From Prevotellaceae bacterium (GTDB lineage Bacteria > Bacteroidota > Bacteroidia > Bacteroidales > Bacteroidaceae): a stretch of 64,000 bases of DNA. A model generated the notes under the pieces. It had not been told where the DNA came from. It was given only the letters and a program-made list of their open reading frames with translations, and did no database searches. This document shows, one piece after another, positions 26,496-36,400 of the stretch. Made by a program: the position numbers and the translations under genes. Position 1 is the first letter of the stretch. Every line of letters starts with the position of its first letter. The stretch is taken from NCBI GenBank assembly GCA_028723525.1, contig JAQYET010000025.1, forward strand, positions 43,548 to 107,547, given 5' to 3'.

Positions 26496-26692
26496 TCAAG
26501 GGAGGATACAAAACTTTACAACAGCATCAGTGCTACTGACGTTACAACGAAGGTTGGCATCTACACCCTCGATGACAAACTCATGCGCAAGCAGGCAACA
26601 AGCCTTGAGGGTCTCTGCGGTCTTTATATCATCAACAACCAAAAAGTTGTGGTGAAGCAATCGCATTCCGCAATCATCTTCAGGTTTAATTA
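26496..26692 (+). pseudogene. Remnant of a secreted protein: C-terminal sorting tail
   Basis: One plus-strand frame, ending at the TAA at 26690, reads VGIYTLDDKLMRKQATSLEG and then LYIINNQKVVVK. This is the pattern of the C-terminal tails of Bacteroidales secreted proteins (compare GLYIVDGKKKVKN in the neighbouring gene). No start codon or body of the gene is attached. A promoter-like TATCTTTG lies upstream at 26385-26392. It is most simply a gene whose body has been deleted. Confidence 0.6.
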
Positions 26693-26703
26693 AAAACCTG
26701 ATT

Positions 26704-26760
26704 ATCAACAATATTAAACCGCTGCATCGCGAACAATGCAGCAGTTTGATTATTGTTGAT
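26704..26760 (+). terminator. Long hairpin after the remnant
   Basis: Nested complementary arms ATCAACAATA/TATTGTTGAT, AAAC/GTTT and GCTGCAT/ATGCAGC give a 57-nt hairpin just past the remnant's stop. It is probably the terminator of the lost gene. Confidence 0.65.
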
Positions 26761-26828
26761 ACACAAATTCAGATGTAACCCTTCTTGATTGATTATATAT
26801 TGCCCGTCAAAAGCATGTCTTTCACTCA

Positions 26829-26892
26829 GCAAAATCGGCGAAATTGGTCAGCAAAATCGGCGAAATTACTGAGTAATCTCGCCGATTTTACT
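26829..26892. repeat. 22-bp-phased palindrome array, copy 4 (3 units)
   Basis: Three GSCG centres 22 bp apart. The first two units share a 35-bp identical stretch with copy 5 at 58010-58094. It lies about 100 bp past the 3' end of the secreted protein gene on the minus strand. Confidence 0.85.
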
Positions 26893-26990
26893 TTACATTA
26901 TATGCCGAAACGGGCTACCATATACAGCCATCTGAGCGCAAATATGCGTTTAAACTTGTAGATGATTGTCTGTCAAGGCGTTTCAGACGT

Positions 26991-28439
26991 TCAGTTCTTT
27001 ACCTTCTTCTTACCGTCAACGATATACAGTCCTTTGGGCAACGTGTCCCAATTATTGCTTAACATAACACCGTTTATGCTGTATATCCCCTTGCCGTATG
27101 CCGGCACAGAGTCGGTGTTAACGGTCTCAATGCCGGTTGCAAGACCCTTTATGAACCTGATGTTGTCAATGGATATAAAGTCATGTCCCTTGCTATCGCC
27201 GTGTCTGAACGCAACATATTTCGTTCCGGCAGGGAGTGACAGGGTGCGTTCTTCCCAAGCTGAAAAACCAAAATCCAATACTGACTCCACAAGATTTTCA
27301 GGACGCTCTGTAATCAATACCTCGGTGAAGTCGGCAACATTCTTACCACTCTTTGAAGCCAGCACCTGATAGTTATCTGCATATCGCGGGTTCATGGCAA
27401 ACCTATAATTCACCTCCACGACATCGTCAAGCAATGGAGAGACGAGATAGTTATCAGGTGCTATCTCATCGGTAAAATACGAGCGACTGGTAATCATATA
27501 TTTTCCGAAGAAAGCAAGGTCCGGAATTTTCTCCGTTTTCCAATTAAGTCCGTCATTATCCGCATCTATCGTGCTCCATCCTTCGGGCAGCACATCTCCC
27601 TCGAAGCTTTCGAAAATGGAAACAAACTTAGGATTGTAAGCCCCGGCGGAAGCCATCTTTGCCACGCCACCGGCCTCGTTTACAGCCTTCACGAAGGCAT
27701 CTGCATCTTCCTCCGTGATTGTCTCTGTCAATATGCAGGGTGCACTTCCCACGAGGTTTTCTGCCTCATTCAGTCCTATGCCTAACGTTTCTTTCACCAC
27801 ATTGATTACCGCCGCCTTACTGTCTTTAAAGTCCTCAAGCACAACGTCGCACGTTGCGGCAACGTTGCTTACTGTAATGTCATCAACAAACCATCCACAC
27901 AATATTCCGTTGTCATCGTATGCCCGCCACGAAAGATTTATCGTTTTGCCGGCATAGGCACTGAGATTAACTGTCTCCGCAGTCTCATATATATTCCTTT
28001 TATTGGCTCGCCAAATCTCTGTCCACGTATTTCCACCGTCTGCTGAGATTTCCACAGCCCATACACTGGGAACATCGGAAAATTTATCTTGGTCTATACC
28101 GTGCCAGAATGTTAGTTCGGCATTGTTCTCAAGTTTCAATTTAGGAGAAATAAATCGTTCATCCTGCTTCTCATTCGACAAAAAAACGAACATTTGCTTC
28201 TCTCCGTCATGCGGTATGAAAGTTTCTCCTCCGTCAAGAGCTTCTTCTCCCCACTGACGCCATGTGCGTGTAAAATGTTCACCCGGATAAGGACTATTGC
28301 CTGTGGTCATCACCCGCCAGCCATCGGCAATGATGTCTCCTTCAAAACTGTATTTGTAATCATTCTGCGCCTGTGCATCGGTAGTCCACAACACCGCAGT
28401 TGCTGTAAGGACTGCAAAAAGTAAATTTTTTCTTTTCAT
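26991..28439 (-). CDS. Secreted adhesin-like protein with an L7/L12-like insert
   Basis: A 482-residue exported protein. The signal peptide is MKRKNLLFAVLTATAVLWTT plus DAQAQ. Residues about 29-193 and 277-440 are two cleaved-adhesin/choice-of-anchor J-like domains, starting SFEGDIIADGW and SFEGDVLPEGW. Between them, residues about 196-264 match the C-terminal domain of ribosomal protein L7/L12: CDVVLEDFKDSKAAVI, GIGLNEAENLVGSAP, DADAFVKAVNEAG. The C-terminus (IYSINGVMLSNN, GLYIVDGKKKVKN) is a sorting-type tail, suggesting type IX export and surface attachment. The ATG at 28439 begins the signal peptide; a -7 box lies at 28546-28539. Confidence 0.85.
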   Translation of the reverse strand: MKRKNLLFAVLTATAVLWTTDAQAQNDYKYSFEGDIIADGWRVMTTGNSPYPGEHFTRTWRQWGEEALDGGETFIPHDGEKQMFVFLSNEKQDERFISPKLKLENNAELTFWHGIDQDKFSDVPSVWAVEISADGGNTWTEIWRANKRNIYETAETVNLSAYAGKTINLSWRAYDDNGILCGWFVDDITVSNVAATCDVVLEDFKDSKAAVINVVKETLGIGLNEAENLVGSAPCILTETITEEDADAFVKAVNEAGGVAKMASAGAYNPKFVSIFESFEGDVLPEGWSTIDADNDGLNWKTEKIPDLAFFGKYMITSRSYFTDEIAPDNYLVSPLLDDVVEVNYRFAMNPRYADNYQVLASKSGKNVADFTEVLITERPENLVESVLDFGFSAWEERTLSLPAGTKYVAFRHGDSKGHDFISIDNIRFIKGLATGIETVNTDSVPAYGKGIYSINGVMLSNNWDTLPKGLYIVDGKKKVKN

Positions 28440-28538
28440 AGCATATTGTCTCCCCTTTACCCCTTGCGGAGAATGCACTCAGAGACCCGGGCATTTCATT
28501 AGTAATCGAATTTAACTCATCGCTTTTGTTTATATGCA

Positions 28539-28546
28539 CAAAGATA
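28539..28546 (-). promoter_or_regulatory. -7 box of the L7/L12-like secreted protein gene
   Basis: TATCTTTG followed by TGC on the minus strand lies 99 nt before the ATG at 28439. The gap 28547-28694 holds only a possible single degenerate palindrome unit near 28622. Confidence 0.6.
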
Positions 28547-28689
28547 AGAATATTCCCTAAATACAAGTATAATCGCCCTATTCCTATTATAATATATTAA
28601 CTCTACACAAACTTATTTAACACAAATTCGGCGAATTATAAGTGTCTGTAAATTTGGTGATCAACGAAAAACCATCAGCCTTGACCCAA

Positions 28690-28742
28690 ATTATTTGCCC
28701 CCCTTACGTGCCTCCAACAGGGGAAGACCGAAAGGGGGGCAA
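28690..28742 (-). terminator. Terminator of the small-protein gene
   Basis: The 11-bp stem TTGCCCCCCTT / AAGGGGGGCAA (28695-28705 with 28732-28742) lies 3 nt past the stop of the 67-residue gene on the minus strand. Confidence 0.7.
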
Positions 28743-28745
28743 CGT

Positions 28746-28949
28746 TCATTCGTCTGTGTCGCGGTTCCGGGTGCCGTAGTCATCCCAAGGATTGCCGGTG
28801 TCTTCAAACGAATCGAAAAAAGCCTCCTTCGACTGAATCTCTGTCGCTTCCTTGTTGTCTGACATGCCAAGCTCTTCCATCACATTACCTGCATTAAGAT
28901 TGATGACAGACGACTGAGGGCGCATGTATGTTTCTTTACGATTATCCAT
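28746..28949 (-). CDS. Small protein of the RPxxxV type, unknown function
   Basis: A 67-residue acidic protein with no signal peptide. It begins MDNRKETYMRPQSSVINLNA, continues with GNVMEELGMSDNKEA, and ends in an Asp/Glu-rich tail. The pattern of a Tyr/Arg-Pro start followed by a Val-Ile-Leu strand and a small Gly/Ser stretch recurs in short Bacteroidales proteins beside secreted-protein genes (from memory). It starts 12 nt after the preceding secreted protein gene and ends just before a terminator, so it is the last gene of a two-gene operon. A second Met at residue 9 could be the start. Confidence 0.6.
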   Translation of the reverse strand: MDNRKETYMRPQSSVINLNAGNVMEELGMSDNKEATEIQSKEAFFDSFEDTGNPWDDYGTRNRDTDE

Positions 28950-28961
28950 AATTGTGTCTCT

Positions 28962-31151
28962 TTATTTTTTTATAAACTTCTTTCCATTGATGATGTTGAT
29001 ACCTTTTGCCGGAGACGAGAGCCTCATGCCGCGGATGTCGTAGATACGCTCGTCGCCGGACGTGTCGTCGCGTGAGATGTCCCAAATGTTTGTCACCGTG
29101 AAGTCGGGGAAGACGAACATCTTTACCTTGGAACCCTCGGCAAGAGGGATGTAGGCTTTGCCCGCGGGAATGGTCGGCTTATCTGACCGGGTGGTGTAGA
29201 ACCCCGTGCGATAGGGACCCTTGTATGGTTCGTTTGTGCCGCTCTTGGTAAGTTGCGTCAGCACATAGACACGCTGCGGCAGGGTCGTCTGCACGGTGAC
29301 ACCCTTGAGCATGTTGGTCTTCGTGTCGATATTGTCATAGCGCGACTCGTAGATGGTGAGTGTCGCGCCGGGATTGCCGTGAAGCACGTAGCCCTCGCCC
29401 TCTTTCATCACGTCGCCGTCAATCGGTTCTATGCGCGCCTCGTTGTTGTAGTCGGCATAGACCACCTTGTTTGCCGTAAAGCCACGGAGTAATTGCGCAT
29501 CAAAGCCTACGGGCGTATAGGTCGAGAAACCTTCATCGTTCAGCTTCACCGTGGTGGTCTGCAGCGGCATCAGTGCAAACCAGCTACAAGGAGATATTGC
29601 TCCGTCATTGCCGGCAGTCAGGTATTTGCCGTCAGGTTGCTGCCCGCCTAAGACTATCTTCCCCGTAGCCGGGTCTATGGTGAAGAACTTCTCGGGCTGG
29701 CGTCCGCCCAAATCATAGTTGTTTCCGCTTATGCCTTTTTCTCCGCTTTTCGTCATGATGAAAAAGCCGGGCTCGGGAGACTCGTAGAAGTCTATACCGG
29801 CAGATCCCAAGCCGGCACCGTCGAAAGGTGCAGGTCTGTTTTCCTTCAAGCGGTATTTGAGTTCTATCTCTTGGCAGTCGCCCTGGTCATACTTTATAAT
29901 CCCGATTACTCCTGCCGTCATCCAGAGCGATTTGTCGAAACTGTCCTCACTTCTGAATATCGAGGTATTCTCGCCAAAGTCTGAGCCTGTCAGGGCAGCG
30001 GGTTTGGCATCGGCAGCCACGCCGTCGAGATGGCTTCTGCGAATGAAGTTTCCCCCGCTCTCTGAGCGCACAACGTATGGAATGTCTGTAAAAGCCACTA
30101 ATTGCATGGGGTTTGTTGACCAATGGATATTTCCAACGACGTTACGCAACTCCAAATACTTGAGATACTCTTCCCTCACCTTTGCCTTGGCATCGTCAGA
30201 CGGACTTTGTTCGTAGGCCTCTATCGCACTCTTCAAAGGTCGGGCGGTCGCTGCCGTCGGCGTGAGCACATATTTCCCGGCGACGGCGACGTGCTTCTTG
30301 GCCATTGGGAGGGTAATGTCTGTAAACCCCGCGCCGTTGTAATCGTAGGCGTAAGCACCGATGATGGTCGAAGGTTCTGCCCATCTGCCCCTCGCGACGC
30401 CAAAAGCCTGTGGATACTGGGCAAGTCGCGTGTACGTGCTCTTGTCTTTCAGCGAGAAGAGACTCGCCTTGTTGTCGATGATCCACTTTCCGTAGCCCTT
30501 TGTGTTTTGTTCGTTGGCAGCCTTGCTCTGTACCTCCTTGTCGAAAAAGAGGCGGAAGAAATGATCGTTTGCTGCTTGCCCGAAAGGCTTCAGGTCGTTG
30601 CCTGCGGCATTCAGCTTGCAGACAGAGGCCGTCTGAAAATATTGTTTATTGTATGAGAGGGTTGTGTTGCGTGCGTAAGCACCGGACGCTGTGTACACTA
30701 AGCCATTCTCTGCATAGCCATCGGCTGCCCCGTCTGTTGCCGGACGAAACAAGACCAAAGGCATGCGTGTGGCTCTGTTCACCACAAGATAGCCATTCGT
30801 ATCGTCACCCACAAAGCACCAGAGCTGGCTGTCATCACCCGTGACGGTGTAATGGCGGATACGCAGGCGGGACAAGGGTTTCGTTATATGACCCGGCAGA
30901 TACTTAGAATAGTCAACATCTACTCTGACTGTCAGCGGCGTGTGGTGGCGTCCTACAACGAGGATATACCATTTTGCCTTTGCTACGACGCTTTCAGGCA
31001 GAAGCCCGGTAGATTGAAAGGCATTCATTTCCTCCGTTGTTACCTGTGTAGCCTCCGGAATACCCGCCAAAGGTAAGTTGAGTTGGGCTGATAATTTTGC
31101 AGCAAACAAAATTGCCCCAAATAACATTACTATTTTTCTTAGAACATTCAT
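28962..31151 (-). CDS. Large secreted protein with C-terminal sorting tail
   Basis: A 729-residue exported protein. The signal peptide is MNVLRKIVMLFGAILFAAK with LSAQ as the likely end. The body has no domain I recognise; two segments (about residues 120-160 and 500-545) mention repeated motifs of the type LWCFVGDDTNGYLVVNRAT and FALMPLQTTTVKLNDEG, suggesting beta-rich lectin-like repeats. The C-terminus IYDIRGMRLSSPAKGINI plus INGKKFIKK is a sorting-type tail. No clear -7 box was found upstream of 31151. It is co-transcribed with the 67-residue gene. Confidence 0.75.
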   Translation of the reverse strand: MNVLRKIVMLFGAILFAAKLSAQLNLPLAGIPEATQVTTEEMNAFQSTGLLPESVVAKAKWYILVVGRHHTPLTVRVDVDYSKYLPGHITKPLSRLRIRHYTVTGDDSQLWCFVGDDTNGYLVVNRATRMPLVLFRPATDGAADGYAENGLVYTASGAYARNTTLSYNKQYFQTASVCKLNAAGNDLKPFGQAANDHFFRLFFDKEVQSKAANEQNTKGYGKWIIDNKASLFSLKDKSTYTRLAQYPQAFGVARGRWAEPSTIIGAYAYDYNGAGFTDITLPMAKKHVAVAGKYVLTPTAATARPLKSAIEAYEQSPSDDAKAKVREEYLKYLELRNVVGNIHWSTNPMQLVAFTDIPYVVRSESGGNFIRRSHLDGVAADAKPAALTGSDFGENTSIFRSEDSFDKSLWMTAGVIGIIKYDQGDCQEIELKYRLKENRPAPFDGAGLGSAGIDFYESPEPGFFIMTKSGEKGISGNNYDLGGRQPEKFFTIDPATGKIVLGGQQPDGKYLTAGNDGAISPCSWFALMPLQTTTVKLNDEGFSTYTPVGFDAQLLRGFTANKVVYADYNNEARIEPIDGDVMKEGEGYVLHGNPGATLTIYESRYDNIDTKTNMLKGVTVQTTLPQRVYVLTQLTKSGTNEPYKGPYRTGFYTTRSDKPTIPAGKAYIPLAEGSKVKMFVFPDFTVTNIWDISRDDTSGDERIYDIRGMRLSSPAKGINIINGKKFIKK

Positions 31152-31443
31152 TTTCTAAAATTCAATTATATAGTTTAACATTAAAATTCTTACTTCATCA
31201 GCATACTGATACGCAACAGCAGCATTTGAACTGTTGTCCTGAAAACAAAGTCGTCAATCGACTTGAGCTTCACACAGTAATTTATCATCGGAAACTGCAA
31301 GAATGCAACATGGATGCACTCGAAATGTCTTCACTTTCTGAAATTTCGCGCAAAGGGAGAATATATAGAAAGAATTTACCCCCCCCGTGTTAAATATTAT
31401 TAATTATATCGATTTTAATATTATTTAAGGCTTGCCCCTCCCG

Positions 31444-31491
31444 GGTGGCTTCCATAAGCAAGTGCAAGGTTACATATAATTCTTTTTTATT
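31444..31491. mobile_element. Solo copy of an IS30-type end
   Basis: These 48 bp match 38984-39031 with one mismatch; that second copy borders a transposase remnant. No transposase lies here, so this is an isolated terminal remnant. The rest of the gap 31152-31561 is AT-rich, with an imperfect AT palindrome at about 31390-31428, and no gene. Confidence 0.65.
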
Positions 31492-31561
31492 GCTGTCCGA
31501 AGAAATGTGTACCTTTGTTCATGGTTATATTGTTTTCGGATAAAAACAAAGGTAACCAAAA

Positions 31562-31597
31562 AGGCTGAAACCCGAGAGAGGGCTTCAGCCTAAATTT
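31562..31597 (-). terminator. Terminator of the secreted-protein operon
   Basis: The stem AGGCTGAA-CC / GG-TTCAGCCT closes over about 7 nt and, read on the minus strand, is followed by TTTTTGG. It lies about 40 nt past the stop at 31636. Confidence 0.85.
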
Positions 31598-31635
31598 TTA
31601 TGTAGAGAAATACTTTTACCGGACAGCAATAATTG

Positions 31636-33459
31636 TTAATCTGTTATACACTTCTTGTAAGTGAAAGCCTTATCATTGCCTGTCACACGGACTACATAAA
31701 CTCCGCGCTTGAGGTTGTCATTGGCTACCTTACGACCTGATGCGTCATAGACTGCTACTGTATATCCTGCCGGCACCACAAAGCGGCGGTTGCTGAATGT
31801 GAGGAGCCGGGCATTGCTGTCGTCGTTGATGACGCTAATGCCGCTGGTGGCCAAACGAGCCTCGGCAGAGTTGTAAACCGGTGAGTTGAGTGGATCGGTG
31901 TAGTCATAGTTGTTGAGGAACGCCACTATGCGCATGTCATCAGCCTTCCATGACGGATCAATGTCAAAGGTAAAGTCCTCAGAGTAAGTATAATTGCTTA
32001 GGTCAACGACTGTGCCCCAAGTGCCATTGACAATCTTGCGAATAATACCATTCTCGGCATAGTCGCTTCCCGGCATCTTCACCTGGTCTTCCACGGCATA
32101 TACCGTGAGGCGTAGTGATTTCTGATGAGGCATCTCTGTGACCTGGCTGTTGATGTTGACTTTAGCCGTAGCCTTACCGGTCTGTAGATTGCGTGTCACG
32201 TTTACATCGAGTGTTGCAAAGCTTGGGATTTTGTACATGACATCAAACATCTCAGTGACGTACTCGTTGTAAGGTATGAAGAGTGCCGGTCCGCGTGTCT
32301 CTGTGTTCTCAAAAGCCTGACGGTTGACCATCACTGCCGGTGTGAACGTAGCGTTGTTGTCAAAGAACCAAGCATAGGGTGACTCCTCAGGTAGGGCGAG
32401 GGCATCGCTCACATGGTGCTTAACCCAAATGACATCATTGCGATCTCTGCATGAGATACCATATACGCTGTCAGCCTGTTGGGTTTCTATGCCTTGTCCG
32501 GAGGTAAACTCTTCGAAAAGTATGGTGATGGGCTGAGGCTCTGCATTTTCAGGCATGACGTAAACATAAGATGGGCGTGTGTTGTCGGAAGCATCCTCGT
32601 CTGCGCCGCCATTGATCTTGGTGATTACAACATTAAAGTCGATATTGTTGACCAACGGGAAGACGAGATTAGGAATTTTCACCTTAGTCATCTCGTTGTG
32701 AGGAAGCTTTATGTCCTTCACATCTGCCGTGGCGAATGTCTCACCTTTGTATTGTGCTTCGAGAGTGAATCCTGTTACTTCGCTCACACCATAATTGGTC
32801 ACCTGCATATCGAGCGTAGTTGGAGTGTTCTGGCGCACTATGTCATAATTGCTTACCCGATCGAGACCAAGGTCAAGAGATGGATATTTCTTGCCTTTGA
32901 CATAAGCACGTATGCAGAGGTCATAGTCAATGGTGCGTGAGTCAACCACCCACCACTGTCCATTGATTCCATACCAGTTTACGCCAGGTGTACCACCAGG
33001 CTCTCTTTCAAAAGAAAGGATGCGCTTTGTGTTTACTTCATCGGCTGAAGGATAGGAGACATAGCCTATATAAATGTCCTTGTCTGCCTTGATTACGTAA
33101 GGCTTATTGAGCTTGACATCATTCCATCCCTCCTTGTGGTTGGTGATGTTCTGCACGGTTCCGCCTGTGCTCTGAAGGTCGGTCTTTATGAATACTGTCA
33201 TAAAAGAACCAGCCTTCTCCTCATTTGCAAAGCTGATTTGATAGATTGTGTCACCCTCGTATTTCTCTAAGGTCTCCTTCTTGATAAGGATTGCGGCACA
33301 GAGCTGGTCATTGCCGGTAGGGTCGTTTTGGGAGATTAGTGAAGAGCTTATCTTGTCTCCGTTGCAATATCCCAAACGAATAGTTGGCTGCTGTGCAGCC
33401 ACCCCCATTGTGAGGGTGGTTGCGCAGAGCACTGATAACATTCTATTGCTTATTTTCAT
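31636..33459 (-). CDS. Secreted Omp28-like protein with sorting tail
   Basis: A 607-residue exported protein with signal peptide MKISNRMLSVLCATTLTMGV-AAQ. Residues about 60-190 form a beta-rich domain; residues about 195-290 look like a CARDB-type repeat. Residues about 305-500 resemble Omp28-related proteins (ITILFEEFTSG, then TFTPAVMVNRQ), but the Cys-x-x-Cys pair usually found after EEFT is absent, so no redox role is expected. The tail VAVYDASGRKVANDNLKRG plus VYVVRVTG is a sorting-type domain. The ATG overlaps the upstream gene's stop by 4 nt, so translation is coupled. Confidence 0.78.
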   Translation of the reverse strand: MKISNRMLSVLCATTLTMGVAAQQPTIRLGYCNGDKISSSLISQNDPTGNDQLCAAILIKKETLEKYEGDTIYQISFANEEKAGSFMTVFIKTDLQSTGGTVQNITNHKEGWNDVKLNKPYVIKADKDIYIGYVSYPSADEVNTKRILSFEREPGGTPGVNWYGINGQWWVVDSRTIDYDLCIRAYVKGKKYPSLDLGLDRVSNYDIVRQNTPTTLDMQVTNYGVSEVTGFTLEAQYKGETFATADVKDIKLPHNEMTKVKIPNLVFPLVNNIDFNVVITKINGGADEDASDNTRPSYVYVMPENAEPQPITILFEEFTSGQGIETQQADSVYGISCRDRNDVIWVKHHVSDALALPEESPYAWFFDNNATFTPAVMVNRQAFENTETRGPALFIPYNEYVTEMFDVMYKIPSFATLDVNVTRNLQTGKATAKVNINSQVTEMPHQKSLRLTVYAVEDQVKMPGSDYAENGIIRKIVNGTWGTVVDLSNYTYSEDFTFDIDPSWKADDMRIVAFLNNYDYTDPLNSPVYNSAEARLATSGISVINDDSNARLLTFSNRRFVVPAGYTVAVYDASGRKVANDNLKRGVYVVRVTGNDKAFTYKKCITD

Positions 33460-36400
33460 TTTCCGAGAATCACTTTAGATGTGTAAGCATTTCCGTCGCG
33501 TCCGGTAGCCTTCACTATGTAAACGCCGCGCTGCAGACGAGTGTCGATAGAGCCCTTGACATTAGTGTGATGGAAGACTGTGCGTCCGCTCATATCGATA
33601 ATGGTGAGAGCTTTGAGTTCGACTGATGTGATGAGCATACCATTGGCAGTGAATGCGAACGGTGTTGCATCGTTCATGCTCACTGAACCGATACCGTTGG
33701 TGAAGTCGATAGCGAAGTAAGCCACCGGCTTACCGGCTACTGCGTAAGAGTTCTCGGTGAATGTGAACTGACCACCGCCACCTTGATAGCGCAGTGTGCG
33801 GAGTTTGTTCCAGTTCTCGCCGGCGTACATGTCAAAGAGGGCGGGGAACATTTCAGATGTGATACCTTCCTTCCATACCTGAACTACGATGTTCTTGGTG
33901 TGGTCATAGCTGAATGGCACACTGAACGGTAAGGTCATAACCTGTGCGCTACCGCTCTTGATGGTCTGCTCGCCTTCGTATACAAGGGTGAGGTTACTGT
34001 TGTTGATCCAACCGGAGTTGTCTGTATAGATGTCGGCAGAAGTAGTGGTACCCATGTAAACCTTCACCTTGACAGGTTCTGTATCAGCAGATATCTCATT
34101 AGGAGTATATGAGAATGCTATACCCTTGATTTGACCGTCTTCCTTACCAAGTTCTTCTTTGGTGTACACAGTCTGGATAGTAGAGTACTCGTACATGAAG
34201 CTCATAGGCTCTGATGTTGACTGTGAGAGGTCAGAGTTCTTGCATGTTACGTTCCAGTCGAGTGCGTCGGTCTTCACGTCAGCCTCTACGCCTTTGCTGA
34301 GATCGTTCTGTGGGTTTTCATCACCTTCGAGCACAACATTACCCTTGAGAATAATCTTGCCACTCTCATTGGTGGTGAACGGAACAGTCACATTCTTGGT
34401 AGCATCGGGTGCAATGGTCTCATTGACTGTAGTTTCGCCGATTACCTTTCCGTCCTCGTCAATGACCTGAGCCTTGTAGTTGCTCTGTGGGGTGAGACCG
34501 AGGTTCTTCACAGTGACAGTAGCCTTTGCCTCCTTGCCGGAGCCTACCTCTGTTGGGAGGATTAGGTTGATGGCTGAGAGGTCATTGTTATATACTCTCT
34601 CAAGGCTGAACGCATTGACTCCGAAGTATGACATGTAATCACTTGATGGGCTTGTGCAGTGCACAGAGATTAAGTAGTCGCCGTCGGCAGCAGGTGTAAA
34701 GATATCAGAGAAGTTCTGAATGTCGTCTGCAAAGGCAGCCATCACATTGCTATGAGTAGCAATTACGTTGCTCTGACCGGCTGAAGTGACTTCCTTACCG
34801 TAGGTAAAGGCGAAGGTATGAGTCTCGCGAGAGTCACCAAGAATGGCGTCGATGCTGACGCGATATGGCTTGCCACCCTCAAGATGGATCAGCGGGCTGA
34901 CGAGATAGTCATCCACAGATCTGTGTGGATCCATATAGATGCGGAAGTTCTTGAATGCGTCGAAGTTGCCTCCTGCGTATGCGAAACTCTTACCGCTAAA
35001 GTCGTTGTCTATGGTCTGCCAACGTCCGGCCTGGGTTGTATTGTCGAAGTCCTCATAGAATGATGGCTCGTAAGCTTTACCTGTGAAGAGTGGTGTCGTA
35101 GATGCAGACTCACCGGTGCCATAAGCATTCTTGGCAGTTACGGTGTATGAGTATTTGTCATAGAAGCCGGGTGCGGCATCGTTGTATGATGTGGCAGTCA
35201 CATCTGTGGCAATAACCTTGTTGCCCGGATTGCGAGTGATGTCGTATTTGAGCGTTGTCTTGTCATAGTCTTTGCCAGTGTGGCTTGTTGCAGGCTGCTC
35301 CCATGTGAGGTTTACGCCGCTGCCATTGGCATTGGCTTGCAGATTGACCACATTGCCCGGCACGTCCTGACCAACGAAAATCTTTATGCTGTCGGTGAGA
35401 CCTTTCTCTCCGCTCTTGCGGTAAGAGGTAAGGTAATAAGTCACTACACCTTGCTCAGGGCTGTTGTCAGTCCAAGTCTTAGCCTCTCCCACGGCACCTG
35501 ATACGTGAGCCACCACATTGCTGCGGCTATTGCGGCTGATGGCTACTTCATAGAATGCGTCGAGGGCATCGCCACGCCAGTTGACTGAAGGATTGGTCCA
35601 ATTGATTGTTGTTGTAGGTTTTGTGCCATCTGCCACGCTGATATTGAGGTCGGTGACCTTACCGGCTGCCAGGCGGCTGTCTGCTCCCTCAAATGGGATA
35701 TAGAGGCCCACTACCATATTCTGAAGGAAGTCTGACTCCTTCTTAATGGTATTCTTCTTTATGTCTATGACATACTCTTTCTGGTGTCCGTAACCGTCTG
35801 TGCAGAGCCAATAGAGGAGGTTGCTGTTGTTGTCAAACTCCATAGTGTGTTGGAAGTTAGGGATAATACCCTGTCCGTCTATCTTCAGCTCAGTCTTCTT
35901 TATGGTGTTATAGTCTTCATTCGGGTCGAGCTGTACGAGGTAAGACCCCTCATAATACTTGTTATCCTTGTCGGGCTTACCCTGAATGACGTAAATGTTG
36001 CCGTCATAGTCAGCAGCCAATGCCCACGCATAGTAGTCGAGCTCCTTGATGAGAGTGTAACTTCCGTTAGTGATGTCAATGGCATATAAATCCGTAGATG
36101 CATAGTCCTTAGTGCCATAAGCCAGCGCAAGGACCATGTTGCGCTCACGGTCGTATGTCATTTCATAGATTGTGGGCCAGTTAGTGTGGTCCTGCATGTC
36201 GGCTATGGTGGTCATCTTGCCGGTCTTGAAGTCGATGGTGACAAAAGACTTTGGCAGGTCCACAAAGGTATAGCCATTGACAAGATAACCATAATACTTG
36301 CCATTTACCTCTGTACCACAGCGGATTCTCACAACGTGGAGTCCGTTGTCTGTGGGGTCTATCTCAGCTATGTTAGTGAGTTGGTGTGCAAATTTGCTTC

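Noticed and set aside
28619-28660. Sixth palindrome array
   Set aside because: A single unit (AAATTCGGCGAATT) followed by a diverged TTGGTGA is present, but the spacing is not 22 bp; a similar lone relic lies near 62190. Too weak to call.
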